Assembly: GCA_015039365.1 (NCBI GenBank)
Contig: WION01000136.1
Span: 1-64,000, forward strand
Direction of reading: 5' to 3'
Length of the DNA stretch: 64,000 bases
Source of the DNA: Amanita rubescens
Lineage: Eukaryota > Basidiomycota > Agaricomycetes > Agaricales > Amanitaceae
The position numbers were made by a program, and so were the translations under genes. This document shows positions 1-12,755 of this stretch, one piece after another. Position 1 is the first letter of the stretch; the number at the start of each line of letters is the position of its first letter. Below the pieces are notes generated by a model that saw only the letters and a list, made by a program, of their open reading frames with translations, searched no databases and was not told the DNA's origin.

Positions 1-2135
1 GCTTCTTGTGAGTATGCTTCTAGGGGAAAAGTAACTAAGATGCGAGGACTCTTTCAGATACAATTTTACTGTTGGCGAGCAGACAGGGTACGTCGACATG
101 GATATCTTTCTTCGTCTGCTCACATTGATTTATGAAAGGACGTACTGGTATCATTCTCATGTTGTCACGCAGTACTGTGATGGCCTCGTGTACGTGATAC
201 TTAACTTCCTCCTATTGCGTAGTGACGTTTGACGAATCTCAGGGGTCCTCTGATCATTTATGGTTTGTCCAAGACGTTTGCCATGGGTATTCCTTCAAAC
301 ACTCTTCTACAGATCCCAATGATCCACTCAAGGGCCTCTATGACGTCGATGACGGTGAGTGATTCTGTTCTTATTTTATCTTATCATTCTAAGCGTACCC
401 ATAGAAAGCACGGTTATTACATTAATGGACTGGTCTGTGTGGCTGAACTTTACTCGTTTACCGAGTATTTAGCCCTACCCCTCTCAGGTACCATCTACCC
501 TCCCCACAGGTGCTGCAGACATTGGGTAAAGTGCATTGCATCTGCCACATTTTTAGATCTAACTGCCGTCTGAAGATTTCCTCTCTCGCACCTAATAAAT
601 GGTCGCGGACGCGTGGCTGACTCAAATGTCTCCGCTGCGCTAACTGTTATCAATGTTGACCCAATGAAGCGATACAGATATAGACTTATTAACAGCGCTT
701 GCTTTGCTGCATATAACTTCTCCATCGATGGGCATGACTTGACCGTTATAGAGATTGACGGCACCGAGACAGTCCCGCATACGGTCGGCGTGGTACCAAT
801 ATTCGCAGGTATGTTCTCTGGCATGCTGATCTCCAGTGAGTATGTTAACGCTCGTTGAAGGACAACGTGTTTCTGTTGTTGTAAATGCCTTCAAGCCCAT
901 CGGAAACTACTGTGAGTTTGACCTCGGCTGGTGTGAATTTACGAGACTCAGTATGTTCCAGGGATACGATCAGTTCCATACACACTCGGAGTCCCGCCTA
1001 GCAATGAAACAGGTTTGTGATTGCAATTTAGGTGCTATGAGTTAATCTCACTCCAGACTCAAGGAATCAACTCAGCTATATTGCGCTACACTGGTGCTAA
1101 CGACAGCGAGCCCACCACTGTGCAAACGAACTTTAATTTCCTGAGAGAACAAGATCTTATGGTACGTTTTATTCAGTTCCCTGCAATTGAACAGGTTATC
1201 AACAATAATTCGCAGCCTTTTATCCCTTCCAATGTACGCTACCATTTTTTTAACAAGTCATCATTTCCTACTATTTCAACTAGTTGAGTCATGGGGAGCC
1301 GGATATCAAGATCAGCCTAGTTCTCGCTCTGGTGCGTAAACGACTTAAGTTATCTCATTGCTGGGCAAGGTCTAATGACGTGAAGATCGGTGGGCCAAAG
1401 GGCAACTTTTCCGTCAATGGGGTACAATACACGCCACCGTCGCTTCCTCTCTTACTGCAAATATTGAATGGAAACGTCAATCCACATAGCTATCTGCCGC
1501 CGGGAACGGTGTACACTCTTCCTCGAAACAAGCTCGTCGAGATATCCGTTCCTGGAGATTCGCCCTTGTCCCCGGTGAGCATCTTGTACTCTGGCAATAC
1601 GGAAAGGAGGTTGACCGATGTTCTAGCATCCATTCCACTTACACGGCGTGAGTATACTGGATACGAATCTTCTTAATGGACGTAAACTGATTCTTCATCA
1701 GCATAACTTTGCTGTCACTCGAAGCGGTGGAAGTGCAACGGTCAATACGTTGAATCCCCCATTGAGAGATGTCGTAAGCGGGGGTTTCGGGGGGGATGCT
1801 GGTATCTCATTCCGCTTCCGGACAGACAATCCCGGTCCATGGTAAGCATATATATGGCCAGATCATCGCATGATTGGAATATCTTCCCAAGGTTCCTTCA
1901 TTGTCATATTGACTTTCATTTGGACGAGTAAGTATGATCATTCTGATCTAGGCGCCTGGTTGATTTTTTTTATAGAGGTCTTGCTATCGTTTTTGCTGAA
2001 GATCCTGAGGATCAGATCTCCGGACCAGACTCTGAACTGGTTACCCAAGAATGGGAAAACCTCTGTCCTAAATGGAATTCACTAACGACGGGGAAGCAGT
2101 ACACCATTGATGATTTCCAGGATTATGAATACTAG
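1..2135 (+). CDS. Laccase copy 1, 5' end outside window, possibly disrupted
   Basis: Multicopper oxidase, expected to be secreted and to oxidise phenols while reducing O2 to water. The window opens at the end of the exon that follows the HWHG motif, so the N terminus is missing. Readable after splicing: the copper site HSHVVTQYCDG (about 143-172), the SIDGH core (about 720-740), the microexon HPFHLHG (1627-1647) and HCHIDFHL (about 1899-1922). The residue ten after the T1 cysteine is Leu, as in medium-potential laccases. The C terminus ends at TAG 2133-2135. Compared with copy 3, the exon leading to the LINGRGR motif holds an in-frame TGA at 571-573 where copy 3 has CGA. Unless splicing differs here, this copy is broken. 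All other exons seen keep frame, so decay would be recent. Confidence 0.85.
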
Positions 2136-3632
2136 ACCAATGTGATATCATCACACAAGTACGGATTATTGTGTAGTACCATACATTACTCATGAATTGA
2201 AAGAAAGATTGTACTGTTATTATTATTCCCGAGATCCCTTTACACGCGGACTGTACGAGATACTCAGTATCAGGTGTGCGTACTAGTGAACCCTGTATGC
2301 ACGTATGAAGACCTGATCAACATTGGATGCGAATGCGTGGTTCGAAGACAGGTACGAATCATCACAGAAATGTCCGAGCACGGAATGGTGGAAGCATTTG
2401 TTGCGTAATTTTGTATTACTGATCATATCAGATTCACTCGTCAACTCGGAATGGCCAACTTTGTCAGCACAACCTTGCTTCTCTCGTACACTGCGGGTTC
2501 ATCTATTATCAAATCCGTCCGCTATTAATTGAATGCAAACTCACCCCGGCGCTTTTCGTCCCTTCGAGCGTCATCCACCCCAATGCAGTCGTGCCGTGCA
2601 TACCAAATTACTCATCCCATACAACTCGAGATCCGCAGCTCTTCCCTGCTGTAACAACAGAAAACTCTCGGAAAGGGATGAGAAGTAGCTCTTGGAAGCG
2701 CTTGATGGCACACGATCGGGGTTTGGATAGGCTGATTGATCAAAGGAGGCGAAGTATTCTCTCATCACGCTGAACGGCGTGAGTGGTATTGCGGCATCAA
2801 AAAGACTGCAGGACGTACTCGAGGGAACCATCATCATCCTGAACTTGTAGTATCGTAGGTCGTGATATCACCGTCGAGGTCGAAAGTCAGACCTAATAAA
2901 AAAAGATCCATTAATACGAGGAATTTAACATAGAAAGGTTACTCATCCTAGTTGGAACAAGATTTTGGGTCCACAGTTCGATTTTCAGCGTATCTCGAAG
3001 TATGGCGTAAGACGCGTCCTCGGTTGGGCGTAAAGACGTCAGTTGAACAGCCTTGGGGTTCGATTCAAGTCATGTTTTAGTTCCGTGATGGATGGGCTAC
3101 GTACGAGTTGTGGACAGGTTGATACGATACGCTGTGCGCATATATGCCTGTTCTGGCGTTCAACCGTTCAATGCAACGAACAGTTACTAGGGGTACCGTG
3201 AACCGATCCAACGACGCAGACGAGAGGGCGGAATGAGGTAAAACTTCCCCGTCTATTCGAGCAAAACCATCATCTAGGAGCAGTGTTGATATATGATTCC
3301 TCTGCGTATCCGAAGCTCCCAGCGTCAGGACCGCATCGATGCCCATCTTGTCATTAGAAGCAGAATTGGTGATCGTTGATGGAGAGAGAATTACGTGTAG
3401 GGTTCTCGGGTGGGGTCGTTAACTCCCGTGATTATCTAATCTACTTAAACCGATTGTGACCGAACCATCGACTCCGGTTCACATCAGTTCCAAAACCCAT
3501 CGACTACGGTTACGAGGAAAGCCACTCGATCCAAGAGTCGAAGATGACCGGTTCCGACAGGTCAGAGTCAAGGTAGGTCGCAAGTAATAGATAGCAGCCA
3601 TGCTCGACTGAAAGGAAATAAGTAACGAACGT
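2136..3632. other. Gene-free spacer after laccase copy 1
   Basis: No convincing gene is seen. The first part (about 2136-2540) is a diverged match to the 3' flank of laccase copy 2 (about 8681-9140), so the duplicated unit extends beyond the coding region. The rest shows only short ORFs that look like chance. Confidence 0.5.
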
Positions 3633-4946
3633 ATGAATTACAACAATCCGCATCTCGCGGATCTTGCGCTCGAGGTCCAGCTTCACATATTGCGATTTTG
3701 TTCGCCTCAGGATCTGGCTATTCTCTCGCGAGTACATTCCTCGCTGCGGGATACTGCCGAATATGTTCTCTACAGTCATATCAACTTCCGCCCCGATGAA
3801 TTCATATTTGGACTGCATGACGAGGAGGAGGAGGAGGAGCACAGATCATCTGTGGCATTTGCCATGGATAATACGTCTCTGCTACTATCCACGCTCGCCA
3901 GTAACGCACGGAAAGCTTCAACGGTGAAGGCATTTTACATCAATTTGGATGATATTTTTCGTGATGATATCCCTCTAATCTTAGTTGAGCTCGCCGGGGT
4001 GCTCAAGAAGATGGTGAATTTGGTTGATTTGCGTATTATGATCTACGCGAAGCAGGATCGTTCGTATGGGAAGATAAGCAAAGTAATCAGGTCCTTATTC
4101 AACCTATTCCCCCGAGAATTTGATTAGATTCACGCCAGTCATGCATCTTACAGGGGAGGTTACTTCAAACTTCATACCCTATACCTGGACTATTATCGTG
4201 AGCTTGGAGAGATCATCGCCTGCCAGTCTCAGCTGCGATTCCTTGGACTTTACCACGACCACGGTGATTTGCAATTGGTTTCGAAAAAACTCAAAGGACT
4301 GCATCTGAACAAACATCGCCCTTACGTTTCATCCGGGCCAGCGATCTTCACAATAGAGTCGTACTACACTCGTCCAATTACCATGTTTCCTGCTTTTCAT
4401 CTTCCTGGAGAAGTGATCTCGGTATTCCGAGAAATCTCGGCTCCTCCAAAGTATTACGAGATCCCATACGAGCTGTCGCTTAGCTTCCTCGGGATCTCAG
4501 AGTACAACATCAGTTTGTTCTGCGAAGCTATCGATGCGATGGCAATATGCGCACACCACCACTTGCATCCAGGGCTAACCAGCCAAACTTTAAGAATTAT
4601 CGTCCATGAGACGACTTTACAAGTAAGCCTTTCGCTGATTATCAGAGCATCTTAGCTCGATGTTTACCATTTGATGCAGAAGCCGTGGCTATCTCCAGAA
4701 TTCATTAAATCCTTGGCGCAGTTTGAAATCGTGCTACATTTACATCTCTACTTTCCTACTCTTATAGATGCGGTGGAGCTGCACCCGCTGTCCACGGATC
4801 TGCAGGAATGTTTATTAAAAGATTTAGGACATGGTGCATGGGCAAGGTTACAAACAATAAGTCTCCGAGGCTCAAAGTACTGGCTACAGTTGGACCGCCA
4901 AAACAATTGGGTTCCCGGCAATAGTGATGTTTTCTACGATATTTAG
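3633..4946 (+). CDS. F-box-like protein, three exons
   Basis: Probable substrate-recognition subunit of an SCF-type ubiquitin ligase. Proposed exons are 3633-4090, 4154-4622 and 4680-4946, about 400 residues. Residues about 8-40 read as an F-box-like segment: the ADLALEVQLHILRF core, then a Leu/Ser-rich stretch ending near VLYSHINF. A Glu-rich patch follows (about residues 62-70), then leucine-spaced sequence compatible with degenerate LRRs. Phases agree across both introns, although the first donor (GTCCTT) is weak. The gene sits between laccase copies 1 and 2 and has no counterpart between copies 2 and 3, so it either predates one duplication or was inserted later. The substrate is unknown. 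Confidence 0.7.
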
Positions 4947-6053
4947 TATCACCAAATTTGTACATTATTAATGTATATTATGTTGTTTCGCCTCACTTGC
5001 ACGATGTGCTTAAGAGTCAGGATACAGCAGTTATGGCCCAGTACCTATGATACGCAGCAAAAGTTTTTCACAGACACGATTTTGTCCGGAGACGAGTCAA
5101 CGTGACACTAATTTTGAGTAGTTTATTTAAATACAGTTAGGGTGATATGGCGCTTCAAAGGCCTCGGATATGCCACGCGAAATGGCCTAGTTTAGCCAAG
5201 TTTATATATATTTACGGCCTGCTCAAGCAAGGCGATTCGTGCGCCTCTTGTGAAGCTTGAAGACTGACAGGTTAAACAAGTGACCAAGGCCCAACATAAC
5301 CTGGCAGGACTGTGGGCGGAAGGGTACTATCAGTTGCGGCGCACTGTTCTAGCTGCATCTTGGAATGAAATCGAGTTGGACAGAATCATCGCATGAACGT
5401 GTCTGGCAAGGTAGAGCAAACCCTGGTTCTGTCGCAACAAGGGTTATGGGCCTAGGGATCCGGATGGCTGGCGACACCCTGGTCAAGTTCAACTTCCGCC
5501 ATTTAACCAAAGCGAAGCTTTGAGGATCTAATGTTGGGAAACTCATGCCTCTTCCGTCACTCTAGAAAATCCCGACGTCATGTTTCCAGAGTTTTGCCAT
5601 GCCGTGATACGTCCGACTCTAATCCATCTTTGAGGCATATGTATCTAAAGATTGATTGACGGACGATGGGAGACGCGTCTGGGAATGTTACCCGGTCCTA
5701 TTTTTCCCCAGGTGACTTCCTCGTTAACTCTCCAAGTAGTGGCGATTCCTGCCCATTTTTATCATTTTCTACCCCGTATCACTTCCGCGAGGCTACATGG
5801 CGGATTCTATCCTGTGATCGCCTAAGTGGACAGGCTGCTGGGCCACGGTGAAAATACCAAGTCTTAAAGATCCATATCCAATAACATTTTCCGTTGAAGT
5901 TATACTCATTTTCCGAGACCTGATGCCGCCCGAGGTTCATTGCCGTAACGCGATTCTCATTTTGCCGCAACCTAAGAGCCCTATCGAGGTCCAAAGCCAA
6001 GCGCGTCGAATAAATTGTGGGACAAAAGGACGTCCTCCCCATCCTTCGCCACT
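4947..6053. promoter_or_regulatory. Upstream region of laccase copy 2
   Basis: About 900 bp of this stretch aligns, with small indels, to the region upstream of copy 3 (about 9150-9899). It includes a shared AATAAATTG segment about 40 bp before each ATG. It therefore holds the duplicated laccase promoter. No ORF here looks real, and no specific factor site can be assigned. Confidence 0.5.
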
Positions 6054-8680
6054 ATGACAGGGATGAAATTTTGGGCACTATCTTTGCTGGCTTTTCTCTC
6101 CTCCGCTGAAGCCGCTGTGCGTCAATACACGCTCGAGTTGACAAATGACATTGTAGCACCGGACGGGTTTCCCAGAAGGTGATATCCGAACTCGAAATTG
6201 CACAGCGAACACTCATCTCCGTTCTAGAGCAGTAACCGTCAACCATCAACTTCCAGGGTCTATTATTACTGCCAACAAGAATGATCAGCTACAGGTCAGC
6301 GCCGGTGTTTCCGTTTTCGTGCAGTTTCTCCGAAGCTGAACTGATGTATAGATCGAAGTGGTCAACAACTTGAATGATTCGACAATGGCGCAAGGCACAT
6401 CTGTTGTACGTCACACCTAACCAACATCTCGTTCGCTGTCCTCATACCATATTAGCATTGGCACGGGATCTTTCAAAACAGGCAAGCTTCAGAAGACGGG
6501 GTTGCTTGGGTTTCTCAATGTCCAATTGCAGCTGGGGACCGCTTCTTGTGAGTATGCTTCCTACTAGGGGAAAAGTAACTAAGATGCGATTGCTCTTTCA
6601 GATACAACTTTAACGTTGGCGAACAGACGGGGTAACGTCGACATGAGTCGCTTTCTTCGTCTGCTGGCATTAATTTCTCAAAGGACGTACTGGTATCATT
6701 CGCATGTTTCCACGCAATATTGTGACGGTCTCTTGTACGTGATACTTGACTTCCTCCTGTATCGCAGTGACGTTTGACGAATCTCAGGGGTCCTCTGATC
6801 ATTTATGGTTTGTCGAAGACTTTTGCCATGGGTATTCCTTCAAACATTTCTCTACAGATCCCAACGATCCACTCAAGAGCCTCTATGACGTCGATGACGG
6901 TGAGTGATTCTTTCTTATTTATCTCATCATTCTAAGTGTGCCAACAGAAAGCACGGTTATTACATTAATGGACTGGTCCTGTGCTGTTGAACTTTACTCG
7001 TTACCGGGTATTTAGCCTTACCTTTCTCAGGTATCATCTACCCTCTCCAAAGGTGCTGCAGACATTTCGGGTAAAGTGCATTGTATCTGCCACATTTTAG
7101 ATCTAACTGCCTGTCCGAAGATTTCCTGCCTCGCACCTAATAAACGGTCGCGGACGCGAGCCTGACTCAAATGTCTCCGTTGCGTTATCCGTGGTCAATG
7201 TTGACCCAATGAAGCGATACAGATTTAGACTTATTAACGGCGCTTGCTTTGCTGCATATAATTTCTCCATCGATGGACATGACATGACTGTTATAGAGAC
7301 TGATGGCGTCGAGACGATCCCGCGTACGGTCGGCGTGGTATCATTATTAGCAGGTATGTTCTCCGGCATGCTGATGTCCAATGTTAACGCTCGTTGAAGG
7401 ACAACGTGTTTCTGTTGTCGTAAATGCCTTCAAGCCCATCGGAAACTATTGTGAGTTTGACCTCGGAGGTGTAATGTTACGAGACTCAGCATACTCCAGG
7501 GATACGATCAGTTCCATACACACTTGGAGTCCCGCCTAGCAATGAAACAGGTTTGTGATTGCAATTTGAGTGCTATGAGTTAATCTCACTCCGGACTCAA
7601 GGAGTCAACTCCGCTATATTGCACTACACCGGTGCTGACGACAGCGAGCCCACCACTGTGCAAACGAACTTTGATCTGCTGAGAGAACAAGATCTTACGG
7701 TACGTTTTATTCAGTTCCCCCGCAATTGAACATGTTATCAACAACCGTTCGCAGCCTTTTATTCCTTCCGATGTACGCTACCAATTCTTTTAACAAGGAT
7801 AACATCATTTCCTACTAATACTATTTCAACTAGTTAAGTCACGGGGAGCCGGATGTGAAGATCAACCTGGTCGTCGCTACGGTGCGTAAACGACTTGCCT
7901 CAGTTGCTGGGCATGGTCTAATGGCGTGAAGATCGGTGGGCCAAAGGGCAACTTTACCGTCAATGGGGTACAATACACGCCACCGAAGCTTCCCCTCTTA
8001 CTGCAAATATTGAGCGGAACCGTCAGTCCACATGGCTATCTGCCGAAGGGAACGACTTACACTCTTCCTCGAAACAAACTCGTTGAAATATCCATTCCTG
8101 GAGATTCGCCCTTGGCCCCGGTAAGCATCTTGTACTCTGACAATATCGGAGGGAGGTTAACCGATGTTCTAGCATCCATTCCATCTACACGGGGTGAGCA
8201 TACTGGATACGAATCTTAGTGGACGTAAACTGACTCTTCATATAGCAAAATTTCGCTGTTACCCGAAGTGCTGGAACTACAGAGGTTAATACGTGGAATC
8301 CGCCAGTGAGAGATGTCGTAAGTGGGGGTTTCGCAGGGGATAATATCACATTCCGCTTCCGGACAGACAATCCCGGTCCATGGTAAGGAACATATATGGC
8401 CAGGGTCATTGCATGCCAATTGAAAAATCTTCACCAGGTTCCTCCATTGCCATATCGACTTCCATTTGGACGTGTAAGTATGATCACTCTGATCTGGGTG
8501 CCTGACTGATCTTTTGATAGCGGTCTTGCTGTCGTTTTTGCTGAAGATCCTCAGGATCAGATCGCCGGACCATACGCTGAAGAGGTTACCCAAGAATGGG
8601 AAAACCTCTGTCCTAAATGGAATTCACTAAAAACGGGGAAGCAGTACAGTATTGATGATCTCCAGGATTATAACTACTAG
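6054..8680 (+). CDS. Laccase copy 2, full length, possible frameshift
   Basis: Secreted multicopper oxidase. The ATG at 6054 opens a signal peptide (hydrophobic core [13 protein letters not shown]), and the mature part starts near AVRQYTLEL. The exon series matches copy 3. Motifs seen: HWHGIFQ (about 6453), [11 protein letters not shown] (about 6697), SIDGHDM (about 7270), microexon HPFHLHG (8173-8193) and [12 protein letters not shown] (about 8440-8530), with Leu at the T1 axial position. The residue after the microexon is Gln where copies 1 and 3 have His, but that position is not a copper ligand. In the exon before LINGRGR an extra base around 7110-7112 puts the frame out relative to copy 3. 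A nearby compensated +1/-1 pair also alters the MDW..LPG segment. Either this is a recent pseudogene or the base is a sequence error. Confidence 0.85.
8173..8193 (+). other. 21-nt microexon HPFHLHG (laccase copy 2)
   Basis: This exon lies between a donor at about 8121 and one at 8194 and is bounded by TTCTAG and GTGAGC. It encodes exactly HPFHLHG, whose three His are copper ligands in laccases (T1, T2 and T3 sites). The same microexon is at 1627-1647 in copy 1 and 12020-12040 in copy 3. Confidence 0.85.
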
Positions 8681-9899
8681 ACCAATGTGAAATAACCATA
8701 CAAGTACGGATTATAGGAAAGTACCGTATATTACTCATGAATTGGAAAAGAAATCTGTTATTATCATTCCCAGTGAGATCCTCACATGTCGCAGCTTTGA
8801 CGGTTCATTCGGAGGATGTTTGCTATACACAGATGCTCAGCAGGTGTGCGTAGTGGGCCCCGTGTGCGCGTAGCATACTTAGGTGACGTGGCTGTCATTA
8901 TCATTTGTGTCAAGTGATATCCATTCACAAACGACTCGGAGAACATGGATAGTTCGGATAAACCCAGAGACCAGCATGTTCGTGCGTTTTTGGATATGAA
9001 TGCGCGGTTCGAGTCACAGCTGTGGTTTTCGTAGAGATGGTTATTTATGTGGTAGTATTTGCGCAACTTTGTATTACCGATCACATCGGAATATTCGCTC
9101 GTCAAGTTTGTTCGCGAATCAACCGACATGTTCAAATGAGAAGTCGCTAGTCACTAATCAAGATAAGCCTGGCGGGACTGGGGGCCGAAGTACTATCAGT
9201 CATGGTAGTTCTGAGCTGCACCTTGGGATGAACTTGTCTGGGTTATGAGCCTAGGGATCCAGGAACCAGATGGCTGGCGACACCCTGGTGACGGGCCTGG
9301 TCAAGCTCAACTTCCGCTTTTTAACCAAACCGATGCGTTGAGGATCTAATATTGGGAAGCTCATGCCTCTTCCGTCACAGTCTCTAGAAATCCTGATACT
9401 TATCTCATTTCCAGAGTGTTGCCATGCCGTGATGCATCCGACTCTAGCGCAACGTTTTTTTAGGCATATGTATCTTTTACCGAGCAATCGTTGATAGACG
9501 GATATTGGGAGATGCGCATGAGATGTTACCCGGCCCTGATTTTCCCCGTGTGCCTTCCTCGTCAACTCTTGTAGTTGGTGATTTACTGCCCATTTTTTTC
9601 ACCTTCTACCCTCTCATCACTTCCGCGAGGCTAGATGGCAGATTCGGTCGCGTATCGTATTGGACCGAGACAGACAGGCCAAGGTGAAATCCCAAGTCTC
9701 GGAGATCCATATCCGCTTTCCCTTCAAGGTTTACTCGTTTTCCGGGACCTGACACCGCCCGAGGTCCATTGACGTAACGCGGCTCTCAATTTATCGCAAC
9801 ATAAGAGCCCTATCAGGGTCCAAAGCCAAGAGCGTTATTAATGCGCGCCGAATAAATTGTAGAACCGAAGGGCGTCGCTCCCATCCTTCCTTCGCCACT
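8681..9899. promoter_or_regulatory. Spacer and upstream region of laccase copy 3
   Basis: The first half matches the 3' flank of copy 1, and the second half (about 9150-9899) matches the upstream region of copy 2. This fits tandem duplication of a unit of about 3.85 kb (ATG to ATG, copies 2 to 3). No gene is seen. Confidence 0.5.
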
Positions 9900-12528
9900 A
9901 TGACAGGGATGAAAATTTGGGCACTACTTTTTCTGGCTTTTCTCTCATCTGCCGAAGCCGCTGTGCGTCAGTATACGCTCGAGTTGACGAATGATGTTGT
10001 AGCACCGGACGGGTTTCCCAGAAGGTGATATCCGGGCTTGAAATTGCACAGCGAACGCTCATCTTCGTTCTAGCGCTGTAACTTGTCAACCATCAACTTC
10101 CAGGGTCCATTATTACTGCAAACAAGCATGATCATCTACAGGTTAACAGCGATATTTTCAGGATAGTTTCTCCGAAGCTGAATGATGTATAGATCGAGGT
10201 GGTTAACAACTTGAATGATTCGACAATGGCGCAAGGCACATCTGTTGTACGTCACAGAAAACTGACATGTCGTTCATTGTCATCATGTCATACTAGCATT
10301 GGCACGGGATCTTTCAACAAAGGCGAGCTGCAGAAGACGGGGTTGCTTGGGTTACTCAATGTCCAATTGCAGCTGGGGACCGCTTCCTGTGAGCATGCTT
10401 CCTAGGAAAAGTAACTAAGATGCGATTGCTCTTTCAGATACAACTTTAACGTTGGCTCACAGACGGGGTAACGTCGACATGGTTACTCTCTTTCTTCGTC
10501 TGCTCACATTGATTTCTGAAAGGACGTACTGGTATCATTCGCATGTTTCCACGCAGTATTGTGACGGTCTCTTGTACGTGATACTTTACTTCCTCCTATT
10601 GTGCCGTGACGTTTGACGAAGTCTCAGGGGACCCCTGATTGTTTATGGTTTGTCCAAGACTTCTGGCATGGGTATTCCTTCAAACATTTTTCTACAGATC
10701 CCGATGATCCGCTTAAGAACCTTTATGACGTCGATGACGGTAAGCGATTCTGTTCTTACTTACCTCATCATTCTAAACATATCCACAGAAAGCACGGTTA
10801 TTACATTAATGGACTGGTCTGTGCTGCTGAACTTTACCCGTTTACCGGGTATTTAGCCTTACCCCTCTCAGGTTCCATCTACCATCCCCAAAGGTGCTGC
10901 AGACATTCGGGTAAAGTGCATTGTATCTGCCACATTTTTAGATCTAACTGCGGTCCGAAGATATCCTGCTTCGCACCTAATAAACGGTCGCGGACGCGAG
11001 TCTGGCTCGAATGTCTCCGTTGCGCTATCTGTGGTCAATGTTGACCCAATGAAGCGATACAGATTTAGACTTATTAACAGTGCTTGCCTTGCTGCATATA
11101 ATTTCTCCATCGATGGACATGACTTGACTGTTATAGAGGCTGACGGCATCGAGACGATCCCGCAGACGGTCGGTGTGGTATCATTGTTCGCAGGTATGTT
11201 GTCCCGCATGCTGATCCCCAATCGGTATATTAACACTTGTTGGAGGACAACGTGTTTCTGTTGTCGTGAATGCCGACAAGCCCATCGGAAACTACTGTGA
11301 GTTTGACCTCGGGGTGATGCAATGTTACGAGACTCAGTATGTTCTAGGGATACGATCAATTCCGTACATACTTGGAGTCGCACCTAGCAATGAAACAGGT
11401 TTGTGATTACACTTTGCGTGCTACGAGTTAATCTCACTCCGGATTCAAGGCGTCAACTCCGCCATATTGCACTACACTGGTGCTGATGACAGCGAGCCCA
11501 CCAGCGTGCAAACAAACTTTGATCTGTTGAGAGAACAAGATCTTGTGGTGCGTTCTACTCGGTTCCCGGCAATTGAACATTTTATCAACAATCATTCGCA
11601 GCCTTTTGTCCCTTCCGATGTACGCTAACAATCTTTTTCAAACAAGTCAACATCATTTCCTACTAACACTATTTCAACTAGTTAAGTCACGGGGAGCCGG
11701 ATGTCAAGATCAATCTGGTTGTCGGCATGGTGTGTACTACACGACTTGTCTCATTTCCGGGCAAGGTCTAATGACGTGAAGGACCATCCAATGGGCAACT
11801 TCACTGTCAATGGGATTCAATACACGCCACCGAAGCTTCCCCTCTTACTGCAAATATTGAGTGGAACCGTCAGCCCACATGGCTATCTGCCGAAGGGAAC
11901 GGTGTACACTCTTCCTCGATACAAGCTCGTTGAAATATCCATTCCTGGAGATTCGCCCTTGTCCCCGGTAAGTATCTTGTACTCTAGCAATACGGAATGG
12001 AGGTTAACCGATGTTCTAGCATCCATTCCACTTACACGGGGTGAGCATACTTGATACGAATCTTCTTAATGGACATAAACTAACCCTTTATACAGCATAA
12101 TTTCGCTGTTACCCGAAGTGCTGGAACTACAGAGGTCAACACGTGGAATCCGCCAGTGAGAGATGTTGTAAACGCGGGTTTCGCGGGGGATAATATCACA
12201 TTCCGCTTCCGAACAGACAATCCCGGTCCATGGTAAGAATATATATATGGCCAGGGTCAACGCATGATTGATATATCTTCCGCAGGTTCCTCCATTGTCA
12301 CATTGACTTGCACTTAGACACGTAAGTATGATCACCCCGATCTAGGTGCCTGCCTGATCTTTTGATAGCGGCCTTGCTATCGTTTTTGCTGAAGATCCTC
12401 AAGACCAGATCGCCGGACCATACGCTGAAGAGTTTACCCAAGAATGGGAAAATCTCTGTCCTAAATGGAATTCACTAAAGACGGGGAAGCAGTACACCAT
12501 TGATGATTTTCAGGATTATGAATACTAG
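9900..12528 (+). CDS. Laccase copy 3, 19 exons, possible early frameshift
   Basis: Secreted multicopper oxidase. Exons read by eye: 9900-10024, 10074-10141, 10193-10246, 10297-10388, 10438-10467, 10523-10573, 10628-10647, 10698-10739, 10789-10848, 10942-11193, 11246-11296, 11348-11398, 11450-11547, 11682-11729, 11782-11967, 12020-12040, 12096-12232, 12286-12321 and 12369-12528. This gives 526 residues once one extra base in exon 2 is set aside, a normal laccase length. Motifs in order: signal peptide, [32 protein letters not shown] (microexon) and [12 protein letters not shown] (Leu axial residue). Exon 2, compared with copy 2, holds one extra base near 10080-10085 that would shift the frame before the first copper motif. 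All later exons fit. The copy is either freshly broken or the base is an error. Confidence 0.87.
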
Positions 12529-12755
12529 ACCAATCTGACATAAACCACACACGTACGGACTATAGTATATACATTACTCATGAATTGTAAGAAAAATTGA
12601 GTTAATCCCGAGATCCTTGGACCTTGAATGTTACAGCTTTGATGGTTCCTTTGGAGAATGTTCGCTATATACAGATTGAACGAGATGTTCAGCATCAGGT
12701 GAGCGCAGTGAGATATTATATTCAAATGGTTTGAGGTGACTTGAATATAAAAAAA

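Noticed and set aside
3047..3080. GGTTCGATTC resembling a tRNA B box
   Set aside because: No matching A box at the right distance and no acceptor-stem pairing around it, so not a tRNA gene.
3077..3346. Minus-strand ORF of 89 codons
   Set aside because: No motif and no homologue in the window. It lies in the laccase spacer and its composition is not protein-like.
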